Part shown: in pieces, positions 7,989-15,982 of the stretch
Numbering within the stretch: the first letter of the stretch is position 1
Layout of the letters: the number at the start of each line of letters is the position of its first letter
DNA from: Candidatus Nomurabacteria bacterium GW2011_GWB1_40_7
Lineage (GTDB): Bacteria > Patescibacteriota > Minisyncoccia > Phycocordibacterales > UBA9973
Direction of reading: 5' to 3'
Length of the DNA stretch: 53,610 bases
Assembly: GCA_000994705.1 (NCBI GenBank)
Contig: LBZL01000002.1
Location: forward strand, 536 to 54,145
The notes under the pieces: generated by a model
Database searches by the model: none
What the model saw: only the letters and a program-made list of their open reading frames with translations
Told to the model about the DNA's origin: nothing
Program-made: the position numbers and the translations under genes

Positions 7989-9750
7989 GACAATATTAAT
8001 AGTGGGATTATTTTTATCAGCTAGGGGGATTGTTTTAGCAGCGGATGTAAATTTAACAATACGAGACGGTGCTAATATTATTTATACTAGTTCTATTCCG
8101 CTTCAACCAACAGGAACAATCCAAATTCAAGGTCATGATTTAGACGCAAATAGCGTTCTTTCTGTTTTAAATGATGCAGATATTTTGAGCGATAGTTTTA
8201 CAATTACAGATTTACAATATTATGATTCCATGGGGTCGTTTTATTTAAAATGTATAAATAGTTCTTGTGATAATTGGCAATATACAGTAAATAATTCTTA
8301 TCCGTGGGAAAGTATTGATCAAAAAATCCTCTCTGGTGGAGAAAATATTTACGTATATTTCGGACCTCAGAATAAAGTTGTATTGAGTCCCGAAAACATA
8401 AATACAAATGAGACTTTGACGGTTACTGCGCAAAAATATGATTACGAGAATAATACTTGGACCACGAGAACTGGAGTAACAATAGGGGTAACACAGCCAA
8501 ACCCGGATGATCCCTGGACGCCGATAGAAATACAAACAGGCAGTGTAGACGGAAACGGTCAGGCTGTTTTTTCTTCAATCCCTGTTGGCTCTTATGATGT
8601 CGGGATTAAGGAAGATTTTTATTTTCCAACCGAGGCTTTGACGGTAACGGAGGCTTCCTCAGGCGAGGGAGGCGGAGGATCTTCGGGAGGAGGTTCCAGT
8701 AGTGGCAGTCGTAGCAAGAAAATCGAGGGCAGCGTCCTGGGCGCTGAAACTAAGATAAAATTTGATTTGGAAAAAGCTTTTGAATTTTTAATTTCCCAAC
8801 AAAAAGAAGACGGTTCTTTTGGTGAGAATCTTTACACCGATTGGACTGCTTTAGCGCTTGCCTCAGGAAATTATCAAAACCAAGTCATAAAATTAATTAA
8901 ATACTTTGAGGAATCAAAAATAGAAAGCGCACTCTTGACCGATTATGAAAGGCGCGCTTTGGCTTTAATGTCACTCGGACTTAATCCATACAATACGAAT
9001 GGCGTGAATTATATTGGAAAAATAATTTCCAGTTTTGATGGCAAGCAGTTCGGCGATCCGCAAGAAAATAATGATGATGTTTTTGCCTTAATTGTTCTCC
9101 AAAATGCGGGCTTCTCGGCTGACGAAAAAATGCTGGCTAGCAGCGTGGATTTTATTTTAAGCGCGCAAGGTGAAAACGGCTCTTGGAATGAAAGTGCGGA
9201 TATGACCGGCGCCACGATTGAAGCATTTTCTCCTTTTACTTTAAATTTAACAGTAAAAGACGCTTTAATTAAAGCAAAAGATTATTTAAAACAAAAACAA
9301 AAAGATAATGGCGGTTGGAATGATAGCGCGTCTTCCACTGCTTGGGTCATAGAGGGCATTCTTGCAATGAATGAAAAAATAGAAGATTGGAAAAAATCTG
9401 AAAACACTCCGCTTGATTTTTTAGCTACTATGCAAGACATAGACGGCGGGATAAAAAACGATAATGTAAAAAACAAACTCTGGGAAACTGCTTATGTTGC
9501 CTCTGCATTATCCGGCAAAACTTGGAATGAGATAATGCAAAAATTTAATAAGCATGAAGAAGGAGTCGTTGTTATAGAAAAGAAGATACTCCCCAAAAAA
9601 CAGACAGCTAAAAAAATAGTAGAGAAAACTGAAAACTTAAACACTGGTCCAATTACCCTCCCTCTAAATACAACACAACCGCAACCAGAACTCGAGCAGA
9701 AGAAAGGCTGGTTCAGTAGATTCTGGGACAGTATTTTTAGCGTTTTTTAA
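7969..9750 (+). CDS. secreted DUF4430 plus alpha/alpha-toroid protein, transcobalamin-like
   Basis: Starting at the ATG at 7969 (MKKQ) the protein has 593 residues. Order: signal peptide (about 1-25), DUF4430-like beta domain (about 30-135, with the NWQYTVN core and SGGENIYVYFG), a beta-sandwich of carboxypeptidase-regulatory type (to about 225), a Gly/Ser linker (about 230-250), then an alpha/alpha-toroid of prenyltransferase/squalene-cyclase-type repeats (about 265-525). Repeats carry QQKEDGSFGENLYTDWTALA, AQGENGSWNES, QKDNGGWNDSASSTAW and MQDIDGGI. A proline-rich, charged tail ends in GWFSRFWDSIFSVF. Animal transcobalamin joins an alpha6/alpha6 barrel to a beta domain in the opposite order. 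Position behind a cobalamin riboswitch makes extracellular B12 binding the best inference. The 3' end overlaps the convergent gene by 14 bases. Confidence 0.85.
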   Translation: MKKQIIRTILIVGLFLSARGIVLAADVNLTIRDGANIIYTSSIPLQPTGTIQIQGHDLDANSVLSVLNDADILSDSFTITDLQYYDSMGSFYLKCINSSCDNWQYTVNNSYPWESIDQKILSGGENIYVYFGPQNKVVLSPENINTNETLTVTAQKYDYENNTWTTRTGVTIGVTQPNPDDPWTPIEIQTGSVDGNGQAVFSSIPVGSYDVGIKEDFYFPTEALTVTEASSGEGGGGSSGGGSSSGSRSKKIEGSVLGAETKIKFDLEKAFEFLISQQKEDGSFGENLYTDWTALALASGNYQNQVIKLIKYFEESKIESALLTDYERRALALMSLGLNPYNTNGVNYIGKIISSFDGKQFGDPQENNDDVFALIVLQNAGFSADEKMLASSVDFILSAQGENGSWNESADMTGATIEAFSPFTLNLTVKDALIKAKDYLKQKQKDNGGWNDSASSTAWVIEGILAMNEKIEDWKKSENTPLDFLATMQDIDGGIKNDNVKNKLWETAYVASALSGKTWNEIMQKFNKHEEGVVVIEKKILPKKQTAKKIVEKTENLNTGPITLPLNTTQPQPELEQKKGWFSRFWDSIFSVF

Positions 9751-10348
9751 ATTCCACTATTTTCCCTGCTTTAATTTCTATCTTATCTGCTTTTCTTAAT
9801 TTTTTTACGCAAGCTTTCGACATAATGTCGTAGTGTTTTATTTTGTCTAATTTTTTATCTATATACCAAAGATTTTTTCCTGACGTTGCCCAATCATTTC
9901 TTAGGGTATTCAAGTTAAATAATTCAGAATATTGCCGTAAAGTTTTCTCGCCATTGTCTAAAAAATATTCATGAAAATAAGACAATGCGAGCTCGCGAAT
10001 ATTTTTATAAATCGGTTCCCTGTACCGTAAAACTGCGTGATTGGTCTTGGATAATGCGCCCCAAAAATTCCCTATTTTAAATGGAGCAATCACATGGTCA
10101 TAATCATGCTTAGTCGCTTTCAAATGCATCAAAAAGGGAGTAGAACCGCGCAAAAACAATATATAAGCTCCGAGCAAAGCTCCTTCAAAACAATGCGCTT
10201 TTTTCTCCCGGAGAGCGAAAAGAGGAGATTTTAGAGTTTCTCCTCCCTCTTCAAAATTAAACTCCAAACTGTTCAAAAAATCTTGAACTTTTGCCGGAGT
10301 ATCCAATTTCCGCATTAACGTTATTTCTTTTTTGGAAAAACCCGGCAT
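9737..10348 (-). CDS. conserved protein, possibly transglutaminase-like
   Basis: This 203-residue soluble protein has a pattern seen in a conserved uncharacterised family: a cysteine in KKAHCFEGALLGAYIL (near residue 53), then HLKATKHDYDHVIAPF (near 75) and NFWGALSKTNHAVLRYREP (near 95), with RELALSYFHEYF near 120. The Cys followed by an Asp-His pair is compatible with a transglutaminase/papain-like catalytic arrangement, but that assignment is tentative. It is last in the minus-strand run and starts four bases after a 21-codon lysine-rich ORF. Its 3' end overlaps the transcobalamin-like gene on the other strand by 14 bases. Confidence 0.6.
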   Translation of the reverse strand: MPGFSKKEITLMRKLDTPAKVQDFLNSLEFNFEEGGETLKSPLFALREKKAHCFEGALLGAYILFLRGSTPFLMHLKATKHDYDHVIAPFKIGNFWGALSKTNHAVLRYREPIYKNIRELALSYFHEYFLDNGEKTLRQYSELFNLNTLRNDWATSGKNLWYIDKKLDKIKHYDIMSKACVKKLRKADKIEIKAGKIVEFKKR

Positions 10349-10351
10349 TCT

Positions 10352-10417
10352 TTATTTCTTTTTTGCCTTTTTCGGTTTTTTTACGTCTTTTCTATACGCG
10401 TTATTTCCTTTTCCCAT
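10352..10417 (-). CDS. 21-residue lysine-rich small protein
   Basis: On the minus strand an ATG at 10417 opens a 21-codon frame, MGKGNNAYRKDVKKPKKAKK plus one lysine, with its stop three bases before the ATG of the following gene. Similar very short MGKGN...KKPKK proteins are annotated in other bacteria, but I rely on memory for that. The fit between two genes, the near-coupled spacing and a composition resembling small ribosome-associated basic proteins argue that it is real. No Shine-Dalgarno sequence is visible. Confidence 0.5.
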   Translation of the reverse strand: MGKGNNAYRKDVKKPKKAKKK

Positions 10418-10446
10418 ATATTTTTTAGTTATCTAATAATAGTTAA

Positions 10447-10836
10447 CTACTGGGGCAAAACGCAAGAAGTTTTTTCCGCCAATTGTTCCAGCGGAATTGC
10501 GCCCGTGAGCCTGGAACCGTCGACAAATTCCCAAGTCGGATAACCGGTAATGTTTTTGTCCTTGCAAATTTGCAATTGCTCTCGGCCATCTGCCGTGGAA
10601 CATTCGGCATAGGGCAACAATTTAACGGACGAACCGAATAATTCTTTTTGGGCTTTGCAATACTTGCACCAAAAAGTCCCGTAAAAAACCGCGCCTTTCT
10701 CTTTCAGACAAATCGCGAACGCATCGTATTTGCCGGGTTCCGGAGACGTACTGTTTGACCTAATCAGCACCGTGCCAATCGTCCCCAAAACCAGCAAACC
10801 GATTATTGAAACAAAGATTTTTATATTTTTATTCAT
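10447..10836 (-). CDS. membrane-anchored thioredoxin-fold protein
   Basis: A 129-residue protein with an N-terminal membrane anchor (about residues 6-24) and an extracytoplasmic thioredoxin-like domain. The redox motif CKYC lies in VFYGTFWCKYCKAQKELFG (near residue 55), and the cis-proline motif GYPTWEF is near 98. Extra cysteines occur at about 79, 91 and 125. The domain resembles the thioredoxin module found fused to or near VKOR-type proteins, so a role in oxidative folding or reduction of secreted proteins is likely. No VKOR/DsbB partner is present in the window. A second thioredoxin-fold membrane protein lies at 26655-27596. Confidence 0.82.
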   Translation of the reverse strand: MNKNIKIFVSIIGLLVLGTIGTVLIRSNSTSPEPGKYDAFAICLKEKGAVFYGTFWCKYCKAQKELFGSSVKLLPYAECSTADGREQLQICKDKNITGYPTWEFVDGSRLTGAIPLEQLAEKTSCVLPQ

Positions 10837-10853
10837 AATTAAAGTTTATCAAT

Positions 10854-11234
10854 TTAAAAAACTTTTGGCAAGAAAATAATAAGCCCAACGATTATTGCTA
10901 CGAATACAGACAACAGCACTGCGGCAGCGGCTACGTCTTTTGTGTCTTTAGCATATGGATGATATTCCGGAGAAGTTAAATCTATATCAATTTCAATGGC
11001 AGTATTAAAAACTTCTGAAACCAAGACAAAACCAATAGCAAAGATTAAAACAATCCATTCAAGATTAGAAACTTTAAAATAAAATCCACAAACTATTACA
11101 ATTAATGTTGCAAAAATAAGAATAGGTGCGTGCCTTGTGACCTTAAAAGCTACGTAGATTCCCCGAAATGCATTTGAGAATTTCTCACTATATTTTACTT
11201 CCCGCCACGCTTTTTGTTCTTTTTGAGAATTCAT
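10854..11234 (-). CDS. dgkA: DgkA-family membrane lipid kinase (undecaprenol or diacylglycerol kinase)
   Basis: A small integral membrane kinase of 126 residues from the ATG at 11234; an upstream in-frame TTG (11255) is a weaker start. Family features are the amphipathic start KFSNAFRGIYVAFK, three membrane segments and the catalytic signature EVFNTAIEIDIDL (near residue 75) followed by YAKDTKDVAAAAV (near 95), which hold the acidic and lysine/aspartate residues of the DgkA active site. In monoderm lineages this family usually phosphorylates undecaprenol for cell-envelope carrier recycling, so undecaprenol kinase is as likely as diacylglycerol kinase. It follows a small unknown gene and precedes the thioredoxin-like gene by 17 bases. 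Confidence 0.88.
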   Translation of the reverse strand: MNSQKEQKAWREVKYSEKFSNAFRGIYVAFKVTRHAPILIFATLIVIVCGFYFKVSNLEWIVLIFAIGFVLVSEVFNTAIEIDIDLTSPEYHPYAKDTKDVAAAAVLLSVFVAIIVGLIIFLPKVF

Positions 11235-11261
11235 AATATCTATGTTCGCGGGCAAGCAAAA

Positions 11262-11486
11262 CTATTGCCCGCTGAGTGCTTTGTCTCTTGCTTCCAAATA
11301 ATCTAGCTCATCTTGATCGAGTCGCTTTCCTGGATCCCTCTTTTTTCTAGCTAGCCTTTTTTCAAACCCCAATTTTTGCTGGGTTGTATATTCAGCAAAA
11401 GTTTTGGGTCTTTGGATTCTTGCCTCGCCCGAATTCTCACCAAAATCAAGACCGGGTTGTTCTATTTTTTGTCTCATTTTTTCCAC
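11262..11486 (-). CDS. small charged protein of unknown function
   Basis: A 74-residue highly charged protein starting at a GTG (11486), or 71 residues from the ATG at 11477. It has no membrane segment and no motif I recognise; lysine-, arginine- and glutamate-rich stretches such as QKLGFEKRLARKKRDPGKR suggest a disordered or coiled nucleic-acid- or ribosome-associated protein. An extended -10 promoter lies directly upstream, so it starts the transcript that continues into the DgkA-type and thioredoxin-like genes. Confidence 0.55.
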   Translation of the reverse strand: MEKMRQKIEQPGLDFGENSGEARIQRPKTFAEYTTQQKLGFEKRLARKKRDPGKRLDQDELDYLEARDKALSGQ

Positions 11487-11492
11487 GGTTAT

Positions 11493-11501
11493 ATTATACC
11501 A
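11493..11501 (-). promoter_or_regulatory. extended -10 promoter
   Basis: On the minus strand TGGTATAAT, a perfect TGn extended -10 element, ends seven bases before the GTG at 11486. The region 11487-11507 between genes is otherwise too short to hold anything else. Confidence 0.6.
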
Positions 11502-11507
11502 TATATT

Positions 11508-12623
11508 CTACTGATATTGTATATAAACCGGCCGGGGGTTTAATTTCAAAAGGGTTTCCGGCGTCATCAGAACCGTTCCTTTTTCCCAAATATCATTTTT
11601 GTAAAATAATTTGAAGCCGGTAAATTGCACAGGCTCTTTGTAAATAAACTGCTGATAGGTATTTATTTTTTTGGCCTGCCCTCCCCAGCCGTCCATATTC
11701 ATTACAATCTGCACTTCGGGCAAGGTTTTAATTTGTTTGTAATTGGTTACCATTTTTTGCGTATATCGATGAACCATCAAAATTTTTGGGGTAAGATTAT
11801 TTTCCCGCACAAGATTAGCTAAATAATTTGAGGCAAAATTTATGTCCACCGCGTCTAAGGTGCCAACAACTTTCCCCGGCCGGATAGTTCCTTTCATGGA
11901 AAATTCCGGATCAATAGCCAAATGCACGTTTGGCATTTTTAAATATTTTTCCAATAATGGAATCTCTGTTTCCACCTTGGAAAAACCGACTTGCAAGTCA
12001 AGAAAAACAATCGCGTCTATTTTTGCCGCCATCGCCAGCACTTTGTCTATCTCCGTGCCGGGCATTCTGAATCGGTGCTTTCCGTCTTTCCCCGCGCTGT
12101 TCTGCGCCACAATGGCAATATAATGAAGCGCGGGAATTACTGGAGTGGCTGGGTCGGCATTCTCCCACTTCTTTACCTCTGCGTCTAATTTTGCCAACAT
12201 TTCGTCTTCCGGATATTCCCCCAGCACTCCCATTTTCGTGGAATATAAATTTCCGTAATAAGCGACAATGCGATTAAAAGGCAAAATCGCTCCAGCATTA
12301 GGATAAACAGTTTTCACCGGCCAAAGATAGATCGGGGGTGGCGCGAATGGAACAGGAATCTCATTGCCCTCCTTGTCTTTTTTGGGAATAACAACTTTGG
12401 GGGGAGGATTATTGGCTATTTCTTCCAATTTATTATCGTAAGCCGCGATATCAAGCGGTGGGATAACTGGCGCAGCCGGCTTGTTTTCAGTCTGCGCGGT
12501 ATTCATAATTCCATTGCTTTTGCTATAAGTTATGACACTGCCAAAAAACTCCGGAAATAAGAAAAACAGGACAAAAAGCAAAAATAGAAAAATTATTAAA
12601 AAAATCCAAAATCTTTTGCTCAT
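11508..12623 (-). CDS. secreted or anchored TIM-barrel-like protein of unknown function
   Basis: A 371-residue protein with an N-terminal membrane helix (about residues 5-25), a proline-rich linker with PVIPPLD and a PKKDKEGNEIPVPFAPPPIY stretch, and a C-terminal domain with alternating strand-helix pattern: IVAYYGNLYSTKMGVLG (about 120), IDAIVFLDLQVG (about 200), VHLAIDPEFSM (about 235), LDAVDINFASNYL (about 260), KILMVHRYTQ (about 285) and VQIVMNMDGWGG (about 305). This resembles the beta/alpha rhythm and acidic strand ends of glycoside-hydrolase TIM barrels, but no named family is recognised. An extracellular envelope role is likely. It follows the P-type ATPase gene with no gap. Confidence 0.6.
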   Translation of the reverse strand: MSKRFWIFLIIFLFLLFVLFFLFPEFFGSVITYSKSNGIMNTAQTENKPAAPVIPPLDIAAYDNKLEEIANNPPPKVVIPKKDKEGNEIPVPFAPPPIYLWPVKTVYPNAGAILPFNRIVAYYGNLYSTKMGVLGEYPEDEMLAKLDAEVKKWENADPATPVIPALHYIAIVAQNSAGKDGKHRFRMPGTEIDKVLAMAAKIDAIVFLDLQVGFSKVETEIPLLEKYLKMPNVHLAIDPEFSMKGTIRPGKVVGTLDAVDINFASNYLANLVRENNLTPKILMVHRYTQKMVTNYKQIKTLPEVQIVMNMDGWGGQAKKINTYQQFIYKEPVQFTGFKLFYKNDIWEKGTVLMTPETLLKLNPRPVYIQYQ

Positions 12624-15290
12624 TTAAGTGAGTATAGCACGAGAAAAGAATTTTCTTATTTCCTCAATAATTACGATAGACAAAGCAATCGGAACAATCA
12701 TGAACCAGTCGGAGCGCTCCAAAGGAACCGTATGCAGCACTTTTTGCAAAATCGGCGCGTAGACCGCCAATAATTGCAAAACAATGACTAATCCTGTCGC
12801 TCCGAGTAAAAACTTATTGGAGAAAGGATTTGACTGAAAAATTGATTTTGAATCGGAACGGCAATTCCAGGCGTTAAACCACTGAAATACCGCCAGCGTT
12901 GTAAGGGAAATGGTCCAGGCCTTTTCTATGTTTGTATCGGCATATTTTTGGAAGAGAAAAAGCGTGCCGATCATCATTGGAATAGCCATAATAATCATCC
13001 TCTGCAACATTAGTTTATCAATAAGATATTTTTTGGGCCGTTCAAACTTACCCAATAAAAGTCCTTCTTCTTTTGGTTCCATAGCCAGCGACACATCTAG
13101 AAAGCCGTCGGTCACAAAATTAAGCCAAATAATTTGAGCGGCCAGAATTGGCAGAGGCAGACCCAAAAGCAGGGCCGTAATTATCGTGAAAGCTTCGCCG
13201 AGGCTGGTTGAGAAAAGATACAGTATCACTTTTTTTATAGTTTTATAAATACTTCTTCCTTCTTCAACGGCAGAAACAATGCTACCGAAATTATCGTCTA
13301 ACAGCACGATGTCAGCCGCTTCTTTCGCCACTTCCGTGCCAATTCGGCCCATCGCAACACCCAAGTCAGCGGCCACCAGCGATGGCGCGTCATTAACCCC
13401 GTCCCCGGTCATAGCGATAATTTCTCCGCGCTTCTTGAACGCCTTGATAATTTTTAATTTATGTTCGGGCGTCACGCGCGCAAAGACGGTCGTTCGAGAC
13501 AATTTCTCTGAAAGCTCATGGTCAGACAACGCCTCAATTTCCACTCCAGTAAGCAATTCGTCGCCCTCATTATATATATCCGCTTCGCGGGCAATTGCCT
13601 GGGCGGTAATCTTATGGTCGCCCGTAATCATAATGACTCTTATCCCCGCTTCTCGGGCTCGAGCCATGGCCTCTCTGACTTCCGGGCGTAGCACATCTTT
13701 CATTCCCAGAAAACCGACAAAAGTAAGATCTGAAATTAATTGAGAATCCGTGTGTTTAAAGTTCTCCCGAAGGCCGACAGCGATAACACGCCGTCCCAGT
13801 TTAGACATATTCACTAACGCTTCCTCTATTTTTTTTCTCTCTTGTTCCGACAGCGCCTGGGCACCCTCAGCGCCGATTATATTTTTTGAAAACCCGATAA
13901 TAACCTCGGGGGCGCCGATTACGGTCATCAAATTTTTACCCTCAAAAGAATTAACAGTCGCGCGATACTTGAGCTTGTAATCAAATGGCTTTTCCGACAA
14001 AACTGGCATCTCTGCCAGCAAATCTTCCTTATTAAATCCGATTTTCTTGGCAAAAACCGCCAAGGCCGCTTCCGTCGGATCACCCGCTATAGACCAATGT
14101 TTTTCAGTATCAGAAAATAAGAGCCGAGCGCCGGCGCCCAAAGCGACGGCTTTGCCGACCCTGAGCAATTCGGGATGATTAGCCACATCCACAATATTAT
14201 TTTCAAATATAATATTCCCCGCCGGCTCATAGCCGACGCCGCTCACCTCGAATAATTTTCCCGCCGTCCATACTTGCCTGACCACCAATTCGTTTTTTGT
14301 AATGGTGCCGGTCTTATCCACCGCGATAACCTGCGCTTGTCCCAATGCCTCAACCGCTTGAAGCTTTTTCACCAAAGCGTTGCGTTTGGACATTCGCCAA
14401 ACTCCAGTCGCCAGCACCAAGGTCATAACAATCGGCAATCCTTCCGGAATAATGGAAACTGAAAGCGAGACGATAACAGCAAACATCGTTTGGATTGATT
14501 CACCGGTCGCCAGACCAATGCCAAACAGCGCAAGACAAATTATTCCCACAATAATAATAATGGCTCGGGATAAATATCGGATATTCGCTTTTAAGGGAAT
14601 TTCCGTATCAATGGAAGAAATTTCTTTGGCGATCCGGCCGATAACGGTCCTAGCTCCGGTCGATACGACAACCGCTCTTCCGTTTCCGGCAACAATATGC
14701 GTGCCCTTGAATAACATATTTTTCTGGTCAGCCGTAAGAACCTCTTGTTTGAGAACATCCGTTATTTTATAAATGGGTTCTGATTCTCCCGTAAGCGACG
14801 CCTCGTCCGCTTTAAGATTTTGCGAGAAAATAACTCGCGCGTCGGCCGGCACTTTTTCTCCTTCCTCCAATCCTATGATATCTCCGGGCGCCACTTCCCT
14901 ATCTGAAATAATAAATTCCGTGCCTGCGCGCAATACCGTCGCTTTTGTCTCAACAAATTTTTTGAGAGCGTTAAGAGTATTTTGGGCCTTTCCTTCCTGA
15001 ATTGTTCCCACTATAGCGTTAAAAACAAGCACAGCTAAAATAATATACGCGTCAGAAGCGTTGCCTATTGCATAAGTGATAACACTCGCCGTCAGCAATA
15101 TAAAAATAAGCGGGCTGTTGAATTGGTTGAAAAATAAAAATATCAAAGGTGTCGGCTTTTTTTCAGGCAAACTATTGGGACCATATTGTTCTATCCTGTT
15201 TTGAGCCTCCTCGGGAGAAAGCCCGCGCAACGAAGTATTAAGCTTTTCAAATATTTGTTCCCGGGATAACGAATGCCATTTTGTTTCCAT
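12624..15290 (-). CDS. P-type Ca2+-transporting ATPase (P2A-like)
   Basis: From the ATG at 15290 the protein has 888 residues; an upstream in-frame TTG adds eight. It has the N-terminal cation-ATPase domain, the actuator TGES motif near residue 167, IPEGLPIVMT in helix M4 near 282, the phosphorylated DKTGTIT near 325 and the hinge TGDGVNDAPS near 610. Metal-binding positions can be compared with SERCA: PEGLP keeps the M4 glutamate, M5 keeps the GE pair but has Ser where SERCA has Asn768, and M6 keeps LNFVTDG with its Asn and Asp. This leaves a complete site II and resembles single-site Ca2+/Mn2+ pumps of PMR1 type. It probably exports Ca2+ across the cytoplasmic membrane. Confidence 0.9.
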   Translation of the reverse strand: METKWHSLSREQIFEKLNTSLRGLSPEEAQNRIEQYGPNSLPEKKPTPLIFLFFNQFNSPLIFILLTASVITYAIGNASDAYIILAVLVFNAIVGTIQEGKAQNTLNALKKFVETKATVLRAGTEFIISDREVAPGDIIGLEEGEKVPADARVIFSQNLKADEASLTGESEPIYKITDVLKQEVLTADQKNMLFKGTHIVAGNGRAVVVSTGARTVIGRIAKEISSIDTEIPLKANIRYLSRAIIIIVGIICLALFGIGLATGESIQTMFAVIVSLSVSIIPEGLPIVMTLVLATGVWRMSKRNALVKKLQAVEALGQAQVIAVDKTGTITKNELVVRQVWTAGKLFEVSGVGYEPAGNIIFENNIVDVANHPELLRVGKAVALGAGARLLFSDTEKHWSIAGDPTEAALAVFAKKIGFNKEDLLAEMPVLSEKPFDYKLKYRATVNSFEGKNLMTVIGAPEVIIGFSKNIIGAEGAQALSEQERKKIEEALVNMSKLGRRVIAVGLRENFKHTDSQLISDLTFVGFLGMKDVLRPEVREAMARAREAGIRVIMITGDHKITAQAIAREADIYNEGDELLTGVEIEALSDHELSEKLSRTTVFARVTPEHKLKIIKAFKKRGEIIAMTGDGVNDAPSLVAADLGVAMGRIGTEVAKEAADIVLLDDNFGSIVSAVEEGRSIYKTIKKVILYLFSTSLGEAFTIITALLLGLPLPILAAQIIWLNFVTDGFLDVSLAMEPKEEGLLLGKFERPKKYLIDKLMLQRMIIMAIPMMIGTLFLFQKYADTNIEKAWTISLTTLAVFQWFNAWNCRSDSKSIFQSNPFSNKFLLGATGLVIVLQLLAVYAPILQKVLHTVPLERSDWFMIVPIALSIVIIEEIRKFFSRAILT

Positions 15291-15362
15291 AGTAAATTTT
15301 CTAATTTGGTTCAATATTCATAATTTTTTCATTCCAATGTTCTATAGAATATTAAAACGACT

Positions 15363-15972
15363 TTAATCCAGCCAATTTTTTACTTTTAATGCGACTAGCG
15401 CGGCAGACTGCTCGGCTTCCTGTTTGCTCTTGCCTTTTCCTTCGGCAATTAAGTTAGCTCCAAAATAAATGCCTACCGTAAAATGTTTGTCGTGATCTGG
15501 ACCAGTTTGACTTAAAACTTTGTAAGCCGGAGTTACAGACACAAACTCCTGCGCTTTTTCTTGCACTAATGATTTTGCATCACGCCAAAGTTTTTTATTT
15601 ACAATTTCTTCTGTTTTCGGCAAAAGGGTTTTAGCCACGAATTTGTCCGCCGCGTGCCTCGCCTTTGGATAAAAGCAGATAGTCATTCATACCAATATCC
15701 CCCGCCACTTCGGAAATGATAACCGCGTTCACCAGAGCGGAACGAAGCGATGTTAATTCTCCTTCGGTATATTGCGGATATTTTTTATAGAGAAAATTGG
15801 TAACGACAAGTTCCAGCACCGCATCGCCTAAAAATTCCAAGCGTTCATTGTGAGAGAGAGCGGTGCGCGGATTTTCGTTTATATAAGAACGGTGCGTGAA
15901 AGATTGTTTCAGCAAATCCTTGTCCTTAAACACCACTTTTATTTTTTTCTCAAAATCTGAAAACTGTATCAT
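15363..15972 (-). pseudogene. rnc: ribonuclease III, broken by an internal deletion and frameshift
   Basis: Two overlapping frames make up one RNase III gene. The 5' frame (ATG at 15972, stop at 15631) has the signature HNERLEFLGDAVLELV and runs to LSKGEARGG. The 3' frame (used from about 15650 to 15363) continues with HAADKFVAKTLLPKTEEIV and a complete dsRNA-binding domain ending AALVALKVKNWLD. Intact relatives have about 20-25 residues between these segments, including the DAFEA motif with the second set of metal ligands. That stretch is absent, and the frame shifts at the junction. The overlap contains GCGGCGGA, which is compatible with deletion between short direct repeats. It may be a true pseudogene, a population variant or an assembly error. 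The gene follows nusB-nudix by ten bases. Confidence 0.8.
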
Positions 15973-15982
15973 TTTATTTAAA

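Noticed and set aside
15291-15362. Separate promoter for the P-type ATPase
   Set aside because: Several AT-rich hexamers are present but none has a convincing -35/-10 pair or extended -10; transcription from the rpmF promoter is sufficient.
15363-15972. Programmed frameshift joining the two RNase III frames
   Set aside because: A simple frameshift would not restore the missing segment with the DAFEA motif, and there is no slippery sequence with a pseudoknot-like structure at the junction.
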